Under the pieces are notes generated by a model that was given only the letters and a program-made list of their open reading frames with translations, was not told where the DNA came from and made no database searches. This document shows positions 40,937 to 48,120 of a stretch of 52,709 bases of DNA, piece by piece. A program made the position numbers and the translations under genes. The stretch spans positions 1 through 52,709 of the forward strand of contig CAVZPD010000005.1 of NCBI GenBank assembly GCA_963777045.1, read 5' to 3'. The stretch comes from JAPSGM01 sp963777045. Lineage in GTDB: Bacteria > Chloroflexota > Limnocylindria > QHBO01. Numbering within the stretch: the first letter of the stretch is position 1; the number at the start of each line of letters is the position of its first letter.

Positions 40937-42012
40937 CAGTCGTGGCGCAGGCGCAGCGGCGCCAGTGTGCCCAGCGACTCAGCCACCACCACGGCATCGT
41001 CGCCCGGCTGCATCTTGAAGTCGGCCGCGGGGTTGATCTCGACATGTCCGCGGCGGCTGACCGCGATGAGCGTGGCGCGGTGCCGGGCGCGCAGCGAGGC
41101 GGAGAACTCGTCGACCGAGAGCCCGCACATGTCCTCGGGGATGCCGATGCGGTACAGCTCCGACCCCTCGCCGCCGGAGACCATGTCGGTGACGAGCTCC
41201 GACAGGCCCGGGTAGAGGGCGGATCGGGCCAGCAGTCGCGAGGCGAGGCGGGAGGTGACCAGGACCTCATCGGCCTTGGCGCGGCGGAAGTGCTCCACGT
41301 GGGCGGGGTTGTTCGCCTCCACCACGGTTCGGACGCCTGGCGCGAGCGCTTCGATCGCCATCACGCACAGGATGGACCGCATGTCGGCGTCATTGTTCGG
41401 GGCCGATGGGCAGACGATGGCGCTCGCCGCCTCTTCGATGCCCGCGCGCCGCAGGTCGGCCTCGGCGGTGATGTCGCCGCGGACGAAGTAGACGCCGTCG
41501 CCGGCGGGATTGCGCTCGCTGTCGTGGAGCACGACGACCTTGGTCCGGTACTCATCGCCGCGCAGCTCGTCGATCAGGTCGCGCGCGGTCGTGTTCCAGC
41601 CGCAAACCACGATGTGGTCGCGGAATCCCGCCGCACCCATGCCCTGGCCCTCCTTCAGCAGGTAGTCGATCATGAAGCCAACGACCGCCGCGGTCATCGT
41701 CGCCACGATGGCGACGCCGAAGAACGCCAGCAACCAGGCCACGACGTAGCCGCCGGCGCTCTCGACGAAGCTTGCGTCACCTGAGCCGATGACGGTCGTG
41801 ACCGCCCAGTACAGCGTCTGCCCGATACCGCCGACCGACAGTTTGCCTTCGAAGGCCGCCACCAGGATCGTCGCGACGAGCACGAACGCGGCGACCGCGC
41901 CCAGCAGGCTGACGAAGAAGTGGCGGTCGAGGCCGCTGCCCATGCGCCGGGCATGGAACGCCACGCGCCGCAGGATCGGTACGTTGAAGAGGGCGGCCAC
42001 GCGTGTCGGCAT
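40936..42012 (-). CDS. Ion channel with RCK/TrkA-N NAD-binding domain
   Basis: Protein of about 358 residues. Two membrane helices flank a pore loop with TTVIGSGDASF, a variant of the TVGYGD K+ filter. A Rossmann RCK_N domain follows (HIVVCGWNTTARDLIDELRG...VVLHDSERNPAGDGVYFVRGD) and then a TrkA-C-like end (ELYRIGIPEDMCGLSVDEFSASLRARHRATLIAVSRRG). This is the MthK/Kch layout. The changed filter (IGSGD) leaves ion selectivity uncertain. ATG 42012 lies 9 nt behind a TACACT box and removes 22 unlikely upstream residues. It is first in an operon with the decarboxylase. Confidence 0.85.
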   Translation of the reverse strand: MPTRVAALFNVPILRRVAFHARRMGSGLDRHFFVSLLGAVAAFVLVATILVAAFEGKLSVGGIGQTLYWAVTTVIGSGDASFVESAGGYVVAWLLAFFGVAIVATMTAAVVGFMIDYLLKEGQGMGAAGFRDHIVVCGWNTTARDLIDELRGDEYRTKVVVLHDSERNPAGDGVYFVRGDITAEADLRRAGIEEAASAIVCPSAPNNDADMRSILCVMAIEALAPGVRTVVEANNPAHVEHFRRAKADEVLVTSRLASRLLARSALYPGLSELVTDMVSGGEGSELYRIGIPEDMCGLSVDEFSASLRARHRATLIAVSRRGHVEINPAADFKMQPGDDAVVVAESLGTLAPLRLRHD

Positions 42013-42021
42013 CGGTGGGGG

Positions 42022-42027
42022 AGTGTA
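42022..42027 (-). promoter_or_regulatory. -10 box of ion channel gene
   Basis: TACACT on the minus strand, 9 nt before the ATG at 42012. Confidence 0.5.
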
Positions 42028-42083
42028 GCCCGCGCGTGCTGCCGAGGCCGGGCCGACGCAGCGACTGCTCATCGGCACCCCCG

Positions 42084-42263
42084 GGGTCGATCTATGGACG
42101 AATCTGCACCCGGAGGGCAGTCTGGGCGCTGGCCTGGCCGATAGATCGGTGCGGGCTGAGCCCGAGGCGTCACTGGGAGCGCGTCCAGTGCACAGCCTGG
42201 ACCGATAGATCTCCCCAACGCCAACCTGAAATCCCTGCCAGGTCCAATACGTAAGATCTATCG
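42084..42263. repeat. CGATAGATC motif cluster B (4 copies)
   Basis: Copies near 42086-42112 (degenerate, with ATCTGCACCCGG), 42139-42152 (CGATAGATCGGTGC), 42203-42212 (CGATAGATCT) and 42254-42263 (reverse, CGATAGATCT). Same motif and copy number as cluster A at 7.5-7.7 kb. Confidence 0.7.
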
Positions 42264-42298
42264 TGCGCGCGGCGTCAGCCGTGCGCGCGGCGTCAGCG
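42263..42298. repeat. 18-bp direct repeat, two copies
   Basis: GTGCGCGCGGCGTCAGCC at 42263-42280 is repeated with one change at 42281-42298, immediately before the 3' end of the P-loop gene. Confidence 0.8.
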
Positions 42299-42315
42299 GG
42301 AAAGCGGTCGGTCGG

Positions 42316-42921
42316 TCAGCGCAGGTCAGCGGAGAGCTGCCCCTCTACCAGGGTCTCGCCCACGCGCGCGGCGAGCCGCTCCGCCACGGCCCACCAGTCG
42401 AAGTCAGCGGTGACCGCTGACGCGCCGATCGTCAAGAGCCGCTCGGGAGCCACATACTGGGGAAGGATCCGGTCCAGGATCGCCTCGATCTCATCCCGGA
42501 AGGCGTCGCTGACGCTGCGCACGCCATCGGCCAGCAGCGCGACGTCGGGAAGCAGCCGCACCAGCAGGTCGTAGGTGCCGGCCCATCGGCGAATGAGCGG
42601 CTCAACTCCGAACGGATCGGCCCCGCCGGTCACGCGCAGGAAGTAGGCGAAGTTGTCGACCACCGAGCGATCGGTGACGAGCACCTCGGCCCGCCCACGC
42701 AGCTCGAGCTCCTGCTGGATCTGCGCCATCAGCACCCACAGCTGTGCCTCGGGCGTCGCTCCCTCGTTGAGACCCAGCGGGTTGAAGCGGACCACCTCGC
42801 GACCGACCTCCACCGAACGCCCGGCGCGGCCGATGGTCGAGGCGAAGGCATGCACCGCGTTCGACTTGCGCACCGAGTGCGAGCCGATGAAGGCGATCTT
42901 GGCGTGATGCGTCCAGGCCAT
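42316..42921 (-). CDS. P-loop NTPase, AAA_28/NadR-like
   Basis: Protein of 201 residues resembling AAA_28/thymidylate-kinase-like P-loop proteins. The presumed Walker A is IAFIGSHSVRKSNAVHAFA, in which the second Gly of GxxxxGKS is Arg, so nucleotide binding may be weak or altered. A Walker B-like strand follows (AEVLVTDRSVVDNFAYFLRV), and then lid-type Arg residues (FRDEIEAILDRILPQY). The substrate is unknown; nucleoside or NMN-type kinases are related. The ATG at 42921 stands 10 nt behind a TAGGCT sequence. It stands alone between the repeat spacer and an unknown gene. Confidence 0.65.
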   Translation of the reverse strand: MAWTHHAKIAFIGSHSVRKSNAVHAFASTIGRAGRSVEVGREVVRFNPLGLNEGATPEAQLWVLMAQIQQELELRGRAEVLVTDRSVVDNFAYFLRVTGGADPFGVEPLIRRWAGTYDLLVRLLPDVALLADGVRSVSDAFRDEIEAILDRILPQYVAPERLLTIGASAVTADFDWWAVAERLAARVGETLVEGQLSADLR

Positions 42922-42957
42922 GGCTATCGCTAGCCTAGCCCGCGCCCAGCCGCATCA

Positions 42958-43524
42958 TCACCGGCTCGTGCCGAGGCCGAGCTGGACCTCCAGCGCGGCC
43001 GTCCCCAACCGTCGATACGGCAGCGTCCGGTACGTCTCCAGCGGCGGACCAACCGATGAGCGAAATCGGCTCACTTCCTCGCGCGGCTGCTGCGGCACGA
43101 AGAGGTGCTCGTGCTGCGCGTCCCCGACCTGGATCGTGACCGCCCAGATCGGTTCGGCATCCCCGCGGGCAAATCCGCGGATCGCTTCGTCCAGCGCCCC
43201 AGGCTCACCGTTCCACCATTCCGGTGCGGCTGCGAAGAGGGCGATGAACTTGCCGTAGCCATCCGGGTAGCGGAATGCCGCGTCTTCGACGAGGAACGGG
43301 AGCGTCTCGTCGGTGACCGGCGTGGGGCCCCGCTCCCTGCGCGTGCCGTGTGCGCTCGCTCCCTCGTACCACTCGCTTCGCCACAGCCACGCCATGCCGT
43401 CGCCCACCAGGAGCGTCTTGAGGCGAGACTTCTTCGGCTGCTCCAGGAGGTCCACCCCGTAGCAGATCGGCCCCTCGTCTCGGACGTATCGGGCCATGGC
43501 AACAGGTCGTGTGCGACGCGACAT
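42958..43524 (-). CDS. Protein of unknown function
   Basis: I do not recognise this 188-residue protein. It is soluble, rich in aromatic and acidic residues, with no signal peptide or membrane segment. Segments that look conserved are GPICYGVDLLEQPKK, LLVGDGMAWLWRSEWYEG, VEDAAFRYPDGYGKFIALFAAAPEWWNGEPG and HEHLFVPQQPREEVSRF. Codon use matches its neighbours. ATG 43524 lies 7 nt behind a GACAAT box; ATG 43497 (MARYVRDEG) is an alternative start nearer the first structured segment. It is divergent from the PAS/MBL pair. No function is proposed. Confidence 0.6.
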   Translation of the reverse strand: MSRRTRPVAMARYVRDEGPICYGVDLLEQPKKSRLKTLLVGDGMAWLWRSEWYEGASAHGTRRERGPTPVTDETLPFLVEDAAFRYPDGYGKFIALFAAAPEWWNGEPGALDEAIRGFARGDAEPIWAVTIQVGDAQHEHLFVPQQPREEVSRFRSSVGPPLETYRTLPYRRLGTAALEVQLGLGTSR

Positions 43525-43531
43525 GGGCCGC

Positions 43532-43537
43532 ATTGTC
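43532..43537 (-). promoter_or_regulatory. -10-like box of unknown gene at 42958-43524
   Basis: GACAAT on the minus strand, 7 nt before the ATG at 43524. Confidence 0.4.
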
Positions 43538-43607
43538 GCAGCCGGCCCGGAGCGGTCTATCCAAGGGACCCGGCGACGGACTAGTCTTCGGCAGGAAGGA
43601 GGGACCG

Positions 43608-44009
43608 ATGTCCCAGCCGATCGAGCTGATCCTCGTCCGCCACCTCGCCGCGCACCTCGCCGTCCCGGCATTCCTGGTCGACCCCGACGGGACGATGGTC
43701 TTCTTCAACGAGGCGGCCGAGCTGGTGCTCGGGCGCCGCTTCGATGACGCCGGCAAGATGGCCTTCGAGGAGTGGACCTCCATCTTCGCGGTGCGCGACG
43801 CAGCCGGGATACCCCTCGACATCGACGAGCTGCCGCTCGTCCGCGCCCTGCGCGCGAACCGCCCGGCCCATGCCCAGTTCGACATCACCGGCCTCGACGG
43901 GGCGCGACGCAGCCTGGAGGTGAGCGCGTTCCCGCTCGAGGCGCAGGGAGAGCGCCACCTGGGAGCAGTCGCGCTCTTCTGGGAGACGGCCGCCGAGGGC
44001 GGGAGCTGA
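43608..44009 (+). CDS. PAS domain protein
   Basis: Protein of 133 residues consisting almost only of one PAS fold: VPAFLVDPDGTMVFFNEAAELVLGRRF (about 19-45), then a helical stretch and the final strands RSLEVSAFPLEAQGERHLGAVALFWE. No kinase, cyclase or DNA-binding domain is attached, so it is a stand-alone sensor or a partner module. The ATG has a strong GGAGG 5 nt upstream. An MBL-fold hydrolase gene starts 2 nt after its stop, so the two are almost certainly cotranscribed and may form a sensor-enzyme pair. Ligand unknown. Confidence 0.75.
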   Translation: MSQPIELILVRHLAAHLAVPAFLVDPDGTMVFFNEAAELVLGRRFDDAGKMAFEEWTSIFAVRDAAGIPLDIDELPLVRALRANRPAHAQFDITGLDGARRSLEVSAFPLEAQGERHLGAVALFWETAAEGGS

Positions 44010-44011
44010 CG

Positions 44012-44848
44012 GTGCTCGTCCGGCTCTGGGGAACGCGTGGATCGGTGGCGAGCCCGGGTCCGGACACGGTCCGCTACGGCGGCAACACTGCCTGCGTCGA
44101 GGTGCGAACCGCAAAGGCGCTCCTCATCCTGGACGCCGGCACCGGGATTCGGCCGCTCGGCCTGTCCCTGCACGACTACCACGGCCGCATCGACCTGCTG
44201 CTCAGCCACCTGCACCTGGATCACGTGCAGGGCATCGGCTTCTTCGAGCCGGCGTTCCGTGCCGATGTGGAGCTTCATATCTGGGGACCGCCATCGGCCA
44301 ATGAGGGGCTGCGCGAGCGCCTTGCTCGCTACCTCTCGCCGCCGCTCTTCCCGGTTCGGCTCCGGGAGCTGAACTCCGGCGTGCAGCTTCACGAGCTGCC
44401 GAACGAGCCCATTCGCATCGCCGACGCCACCATCACGGCCGAGGCGATCATCCATCCCGGCGCCACCGTGGGATACCGCATCGACGACGGCACCTGCACA
44501 CTGGCCTACCTGCCCGACCACGAGCCGGCGCTGGGCGCGCCCAGCTTCCCGATCAGCGCGGAGTGGACCTCGGGTAACGGGCTGGCGGCGGGCGCCGACC
44601 TCCTCATCCACGACACGCAGTACACCGTGGCCGAGTACGAGGAGCGCGTCGGGTGGGGGCATAGCTCCATCGAGCAGACGTGGGCCTTCGCGCAGCAGGC
44701 CGCGGTACGTCGCCTCCTCACCTTCCACCACGACCCCAGCCACTCCGACGACGAGCTGGATGCGATTGTTGCCCAGCTGCGGTCCCGTGACGGGCCAGCG
44801 GTGCTCGGCGGAACGGAGGGCCTGGAGCTGGACGTCGGCGCCGCCTGA
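44012..44848 (+). CDS. MBL-fold metallo-hydrolase
   Basis: Metallo-beta-lactamase-fold enzyme of 278 residues. The N-terminus WGTRGSVASPGPDTVRYGGNTACVEV and the metal motif SHLHLDHVQG, with later His/Asp ligands (AYLPDHEP, DLLIHDTQYT, FHHDPSHSDDELD), match the group near class III cAMP phosphodiesterases and RNase Z-like hydrolases. Cyclic nucleotide cleavage is one candidate activity; the window also holds a cyclase-domain protein, but 25 kb away. The GTG start lies 2 nt after the PAS stop, with GGGAG just before it. Confidence 0.85.
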   Translation: MLVRLWGTRGSVASPGPDTVRYGGNTACVEVRTAKALLILDAGTGIRPLGLSLHDYHGRIDLLLSHLHLDHVQGIGFFEPAFRADVELHIWGPPSANEGLRERLARYLSPPLFPVRLRELNSGVQLHELPNEPIRIADATITAEAIIHPGATVGYRIDDGTCTLAYLPDHEPALGAPSFPISAEWTSGNGLAAGADLLIHDTQYTVAEYEERVGWGHSSIEQTWAFAQQAAVRRLLTFHHDPSHSDDELDAIVAQLRSRDGPAVLGGTEGLELDVGAA

Positions 44849-44864
44849 GTCAGCAGCAGCTGCG

Positions 44865-46040
44865 TCAGTTGCAGTGGCCGGTGCCGACCGCCTGGGTGCG
44901 CTGCAGCCCGTCGCCCATGGCGTCGCGGACCTCGGGCGCCGCGATCGCGTACCCGACGTCCGCCGCGGTGCGCGACGCCCCGAAGACCATGCCGCCCACC
45001 GTCCCCGGGGCGACCAGGAGGGGCCCACCCGAGTTGCCGCGCCGGATATCCGCGCGGATCTCGACGATGGAGTGCGGGTAGCTGCCCTCGCCATAGATGT
45101 CGGGGCCGGACACCTCGAAGGTGGCGGTGACCCCGGCCGGAGAGACCGTGAGCGACCCACCGCCGGGATAGCCGAGCGCAACGCCGGTCACGCCCCGCTC
45201 CGGAAGCCGGCCACTCAGCGCCAGGGGTGCCGCGTTGGCCCCGGGCACGTAGAGCACGGCGACGTCCGCCTCAGGGTCGAAGAGGACGACGGTGGCCGAG
45301 AAGGTCGCTCCGCCCAGCGTGGCGCTGCCGTCGCTGGTGCCGGCCACGACGTGTGCGTTGGTGACCAGGTGATCCGGTGAGACGAAGAAGCCGGATCCCA
45401 CCTGCTGGAAGGCGCCGCATCCGCCGGCGGCAACGCGGGCGGTGCTCGCCACACCCGAGTCGGCGAGCGCGCGCGCATCGGCATCGGCAGGGAGGTCGAC
45501 GGGTGGAGCGGGGGGAGGTTCCAGCCCGGCGAAGAGGAGCGGCAGCTGGGTGCCGCTCAGCAGGGTGAGCATGCGTCCCGCCACCGCCGACGCCGGCGGC
45601 AGGCGGTCGTAGACCACCCCCAGCGCAGCGGATCCGCGTGCGAGGGGCGCCAGTGCAGGCGACATCCCGGCGGCCAGCAGGCCAGCCAGGATCCAGGTGA
45701 GGAGGAGCACGTGCGCCAAGCCCACCAGCGCTCCGCCCGCCGCATCGAACGCCTCGAACCAGGTTGCGCGCAGCCGCCGGCTGGCGGCGGAGCCGATGGC
45801 CGCCCCGGTAGCCTCCCCGATCAGCACCAGCATGCCCAGGCCGACGATCGTCAGCAGGGCGCGACCCGGCTGCTCGATGGCGGCCAGCTCGCCCCGCAGC
45901 ACCGTCGCCAGGAGCAGCGCGAGGCCGAATCCCAGCAGCCCGCCGGCGAGTGCCAGCACGGGCCCCAGGAAACCGGCCCGCCAGCCGGCGAGCGCGCCGA
46001 AGATGAGCAGGGCGAGGATCAGCAGGTCGATCAGGTTCAA
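44865..46040 (-). CDS. MarP-like membrane serine protease (CvpA-like N-terminus + trypsin-like domain)
   Basis: Protein of about 391 residues. The first 170 contain four membrane helices of the CvpA/colicin V production type (MNLIDLLILALLIFGALAGWRAGFLGP). The C-terminal 200 residues are a trypsin-like protease outside the membrane with the full triad: His in VTNAHVVAG, Asp in DPEADVAVLYVP and Ser in RRGNSGGPLL. A Cys before the protease core (GGCGAF) and the C-terminal GHCN Cys may form a disulfide. MarP of mycobacteria has this layout and aids acid and oxidative stress survival. TTG 46040 lies 8 nt behind a TACCCT box and gives a typical CvpA start; an upstream TTG at 46061 is less likely. 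Confidence 0.88.
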   Translation of the reverse strand: MNLIDLLILALLIFGALAGWRAGFLGPVLALAGGLLGFGLALLLATVLRGELAAIEQPGRALLTIVGLGMLVLIGEATGAAIGSAASRRLRATWFEAFDAAGGALVGLAHVLLLTWILAGLLAAGMSPALAPLARGSAALGVVYDRLPPASAVAGRMLTLLSGTQLPLLFAGLEPPPAPPVDLPADADARALADSGVASTARVAAGGCGAFQQVGSGFFVSPDHLVTNAHVVAGTSDGSATLGGATFSATVVLFDPEADVAVLYVPGANAAPLALSGRLPERGVTGVALGYPGGGSLTVSPAGVTATFEVSGPDIYGEGSYPHSIVEIRADIRRGNSGGPLLVAPGTVGGMVFGASRTAADVGYAIAAPEVRDAMGDGLQRTQAVGTGHCN

Positions 46041-46048
46041 GGCAGCAG

Positions 46049-46054
46049 AGGGTA
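46049..46054 (-). promoter_or_regulatory. -10-like box of MarP-like gene
   Basis: TACCCT on the minus strand, 8 nt before the TTG at 46040; it favours this start over the in-frame TTG at 46061. Confidence 0.4.
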
Positions 46055-46145
46055 GGCGCAATCGGCGTGCCGGTCGAATACATGCTGGCCGGCCATGCCG
46101 GTCCCGCGATGGGGTGGGAAAGGCCGAACGGCCCTTGGGCGGGTG

Positions 46146-46151
46146 TAGTAT
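46146..46151 (+). promoter_or_regulatory. -10 box of beta-ureidopropionase operon
   Basis: TAGTAT followed by CGGTCC. The ATG is 73 nt further, so this transcript has a leader; ATCGGTCC (46150-46157) can pair with GGACCGAT (46197-46204). Confidence 0.5.
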
Positions 46152-46224
46152 CGGTCCCTAACCTGACGTTCTCGTCCGAGCGACAAGGGCTGATTCGGAC
46201 CGATTTCCAGGAGGCAGACCTCAG

Positions 46225-47073
46225 ATGCCGAGAGTGATCCGAGCCGCGCTTCTTCAAGCCGAGTGGACCGGCGACAAGGAGTCCATGATCGAGAAGCATG
46301 AGAAGTACGCCCGCGAGGCCGCCAAGCAGGGCGCGCAGGTGATGTGCTTCCAGGAGCTGTTCTACGGCCCCTACTTCTGCCAGGTGCAGGATCCCGAGTA
46401 CTTCAGCTACACCGAGCACATCCCCGACGGTCCGACGACGAAGCGGATGCAGGAGCTGGCCAAGGAGACCGGCATGGTGCTCGTCGTGCCGATGTACGAG
46501 GAGGACGAGGACACCACCGGGATCTACTACAACACCGCCGCGGTGATCGATGCGGATGGCAGCTACCTGGGCAAGTACCGCAAGACGCACATCCCGCACG
46601 TCAAGGGCTTCTGGGAGAAGTTCTACTTCCGACCCGGCAACATGGGCTACCCGGTCTTCGACACGAAGGTCGGCAAGGTCGGCGTCTACATCTGCTACGA
46701 CCGCCACTTCCCGGAGGGTGCGCGGGCACTGGGCCTGAACGGCGCCGAGCTGGTCTTCATCCCGTCGGCCACGTCCCGCGGCCTGTCGGAGTACCTGTGG
46801 CGGGTTGAGCAGGTGTCGCACGCGCTGGCCAACGGCTACTACGTCGGGACCATCAACCGGGTCGGGGTCGAGCCGCTGGGCGACGACGACTTCTACGGGC
46901 AGTCCTACTTCGTCGACCCGCGCGGACAGTTCGTTGGCGAGGTGGGCGATGCGCACGACGAGGAGCTGATCGTGCGCGACCTCGACCTGGACAAGATCCA
47001 GGAGGTGCGGCAGCTGTGGCAGTTCTTCCGCGACCGTCGGCCTGACGCCTACGACGACCTCGTCAGGCCGTAG
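46225..47073 (+). CDS. Beta-ureidopropionase / N-carbamoyl amidohydrolase (nitrilase superfamily)
   Basis: Nitrilase-superfamily amidase of 282 residues. Catalytic residues are E44 (CFQELFYGPYF), K120 (YRKTHIPHVKGFWEK) and C157 (VYICYDRHFPEGAR). The sequence SATSRGLSEYLWRVEQVSHALANGYYVGTINRVG is typical of enzymes hydrolysing N-carbamoyl-beta-alanine, or N-carbamoyl-D-amino acids, to the amino acid, CO2 and ammonia. Together with dihydropyrimidinase 3 kb away, the beta-ureidopropionase step of pyrimidine breakdown is most likely. AGGAGG stands 10 nt before the ATG. The LLM oxidoreductase follows after 4 nt. Confidence 0.9.
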   Translation: MPRVIRAALLQAEWTGDKESMIEKHEKYAREAAKQGAQVMCFQELFYGPYFCQVQDPEYFSYTEHIPDGPTTKRMQELAKETGMVLVVPMYEEDEDTTGIYYNTAAVIDADGSYLGKYRKTHIPHVKGFWEKFYFRPGNMGYPVFDTKVGKVGVYICYDRHFPEGARALGLNGAELVFIPSATSRGLSEYLWRVEQVSHALANGYYVGTINRVGVEPLGDDDFYGQSYFVDPRGQFVGEVGDAHDEELIVRDLDLDKIQEVRQLWQFFRDRRPDAYDDLVRP

Positions 47074-47077
47074 ACCG

Positions 47078-48082
47078 ATGGACTTCGGCTTCACGCTCAA
47101 GCTCGAACACTCGATCGCTCGCACGCTGGAGCTGACGCGGCGCGCGGAGGCGTCCGGCTTTGCGTACGGCTGGGTCTTCGACTCCCACATCCTGTGGCGC
47201 GACCCGTACCCCGTGCTGGCGTTGATGGCCGATGCCACCGAGCGGATGCGCCTCGGCACCTGCGTCACGAATCCCGCCACACGCGAGCCGTCAGTCACCG
47301 CCTCCACGCTCGCCGTCCTCGACGAGGTGAGCGGTGGCCGGATGGACCTCGGCATCGGGCGCGGCGACTCCGCGCGACGGGTACTCGGCAAGTCGCCAAC
47401 CACCATGAAGACCCTGGAGCAGGCCATCGAGGCGATCCGGGGCCTCGTCGAGGGCCGGACGGTCGAGTACGAGGGGGCGGAGCTCAACCTGCCATGGACC
47501 GGCAAGTACACGCTCCCCGTCTGGGTGGCGGGCTACGGGCCCATGGCGATCGGCATGACCGGTCGGGTCGCCGACGGCCTGATCCTGCAGCTCGCCGACG
47601 TTGACCTCATCCGCTGGTTCGTGGGCCAGCTGCGCGAGGCGGAGGAGACCGCCGGCCGGGCGAGGGGGAGCGTGCGCGTCCAGGCCGCCGCGCCGGCGCA
47701 CATCGGCCCCCACGAGGACGGGCGCGAGCGCACGCGCTGGTTCCCGGCGCTCGTCGGCAACCACGTCGTCGACCTCGTCAACCGCTACCCGCGGGAGCAG
47801 CTGCCTGACTCGCTCACCGGCTACGTCCGCGATCGCGCGGGATACGACTACAAGCACCACGCCGAGGCCGGCTCGGACAACGCTGCCTTCGTGACCGACG
47901 AAGTTGTCGATCGCTTCAGCGTCCTGGGCGAGCCGGACGAGCACATCGCCAAGCTCCACGAGCTGGCGGAGGCGGGCGTCGACCAGTTCAACGTCTACCT
48001 CATGAACGGCGACGAAGAAGAGCAGCTGGACCGATACGGCCGCGAGGTCATTCCGCAGATGGCGGGCGTCGGTTCCAACTGA
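47078..48082 (+). CDS. LLM class flavin/F420-dependent oxidoreductase (TIGR03842-like)
   Basis: Luciferase-like TIM-barrel oxidoreductase of 334 residues. Start MDFGFTLKLEHSIARTLELTRRAEASGFAYGWVFDSHILWRDPYPVLALMADATERMRLGTCVTNPATREP and the glycine motif GGRMDLGIGRGDSARRVLGK fit the MER-related group that uses F420 or FMN. I recall this subfamily lying beside hydantoinase-type genes in other bacteria, as here. The reaction is unknown. It starts 4 nt after the beta-ureidopropionase stop, so they share an operon and probably a pathway. No dihydropyrimidine dehydrogenase is present, so a redox step on the pyrimidine or its product is conceivable. Confidence 0.82.
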   Translation: MDFGFTLKLEHSIARTLELTRRAEASGFAYGWVFDSHILWRDPYPVLALMADATERMRLGTCVTNPATREPSVTASTLAVLDEVSGGRMDLGIGRGDSARRVLGKSPTTMKTLEQAIEAIRGLVEGRTVEYEGAELNLPWTGKYTLPVWVAGYGPMAIGMTGRVADGLILQLADVDLIRWFVGQLREAEETAGRARGSVRVQAAAPAHIGPHEDGRERTRWFPALVGNHVVDLVNRYPREQLPDSLTGYVRDRAGYDYKHHAEAGSDNAAFVTDEVVDRFSVLGEPDEHIAKLHELAEAGVDQFNVYLMNGDEEEQLDRYGREVIPQMAGVGSN

Positions 48083-48120
48083 GGGCCGGCCGGCTCCACG
48101 TATCCCGGCCAGACCGCAGA

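Larger units (their letters stand above)
42013..42315. other. 303-bp non-coding spacer with repeats
   Basis: No gene is supported. It holds the ion channel promoter, four copies of a CGATAGATC-type motif (42084-42263) and two perfect-to-near-perfect 18-bp direct repeats (42263-42298). Confidence 0.6.

Noticed and set aside
45271..47511. A 746-codon minus-strand open frame
   Set aside because: It overlaps the real protease, nitrilase and LLM genes and reads as nonsense; no promoter or start context.
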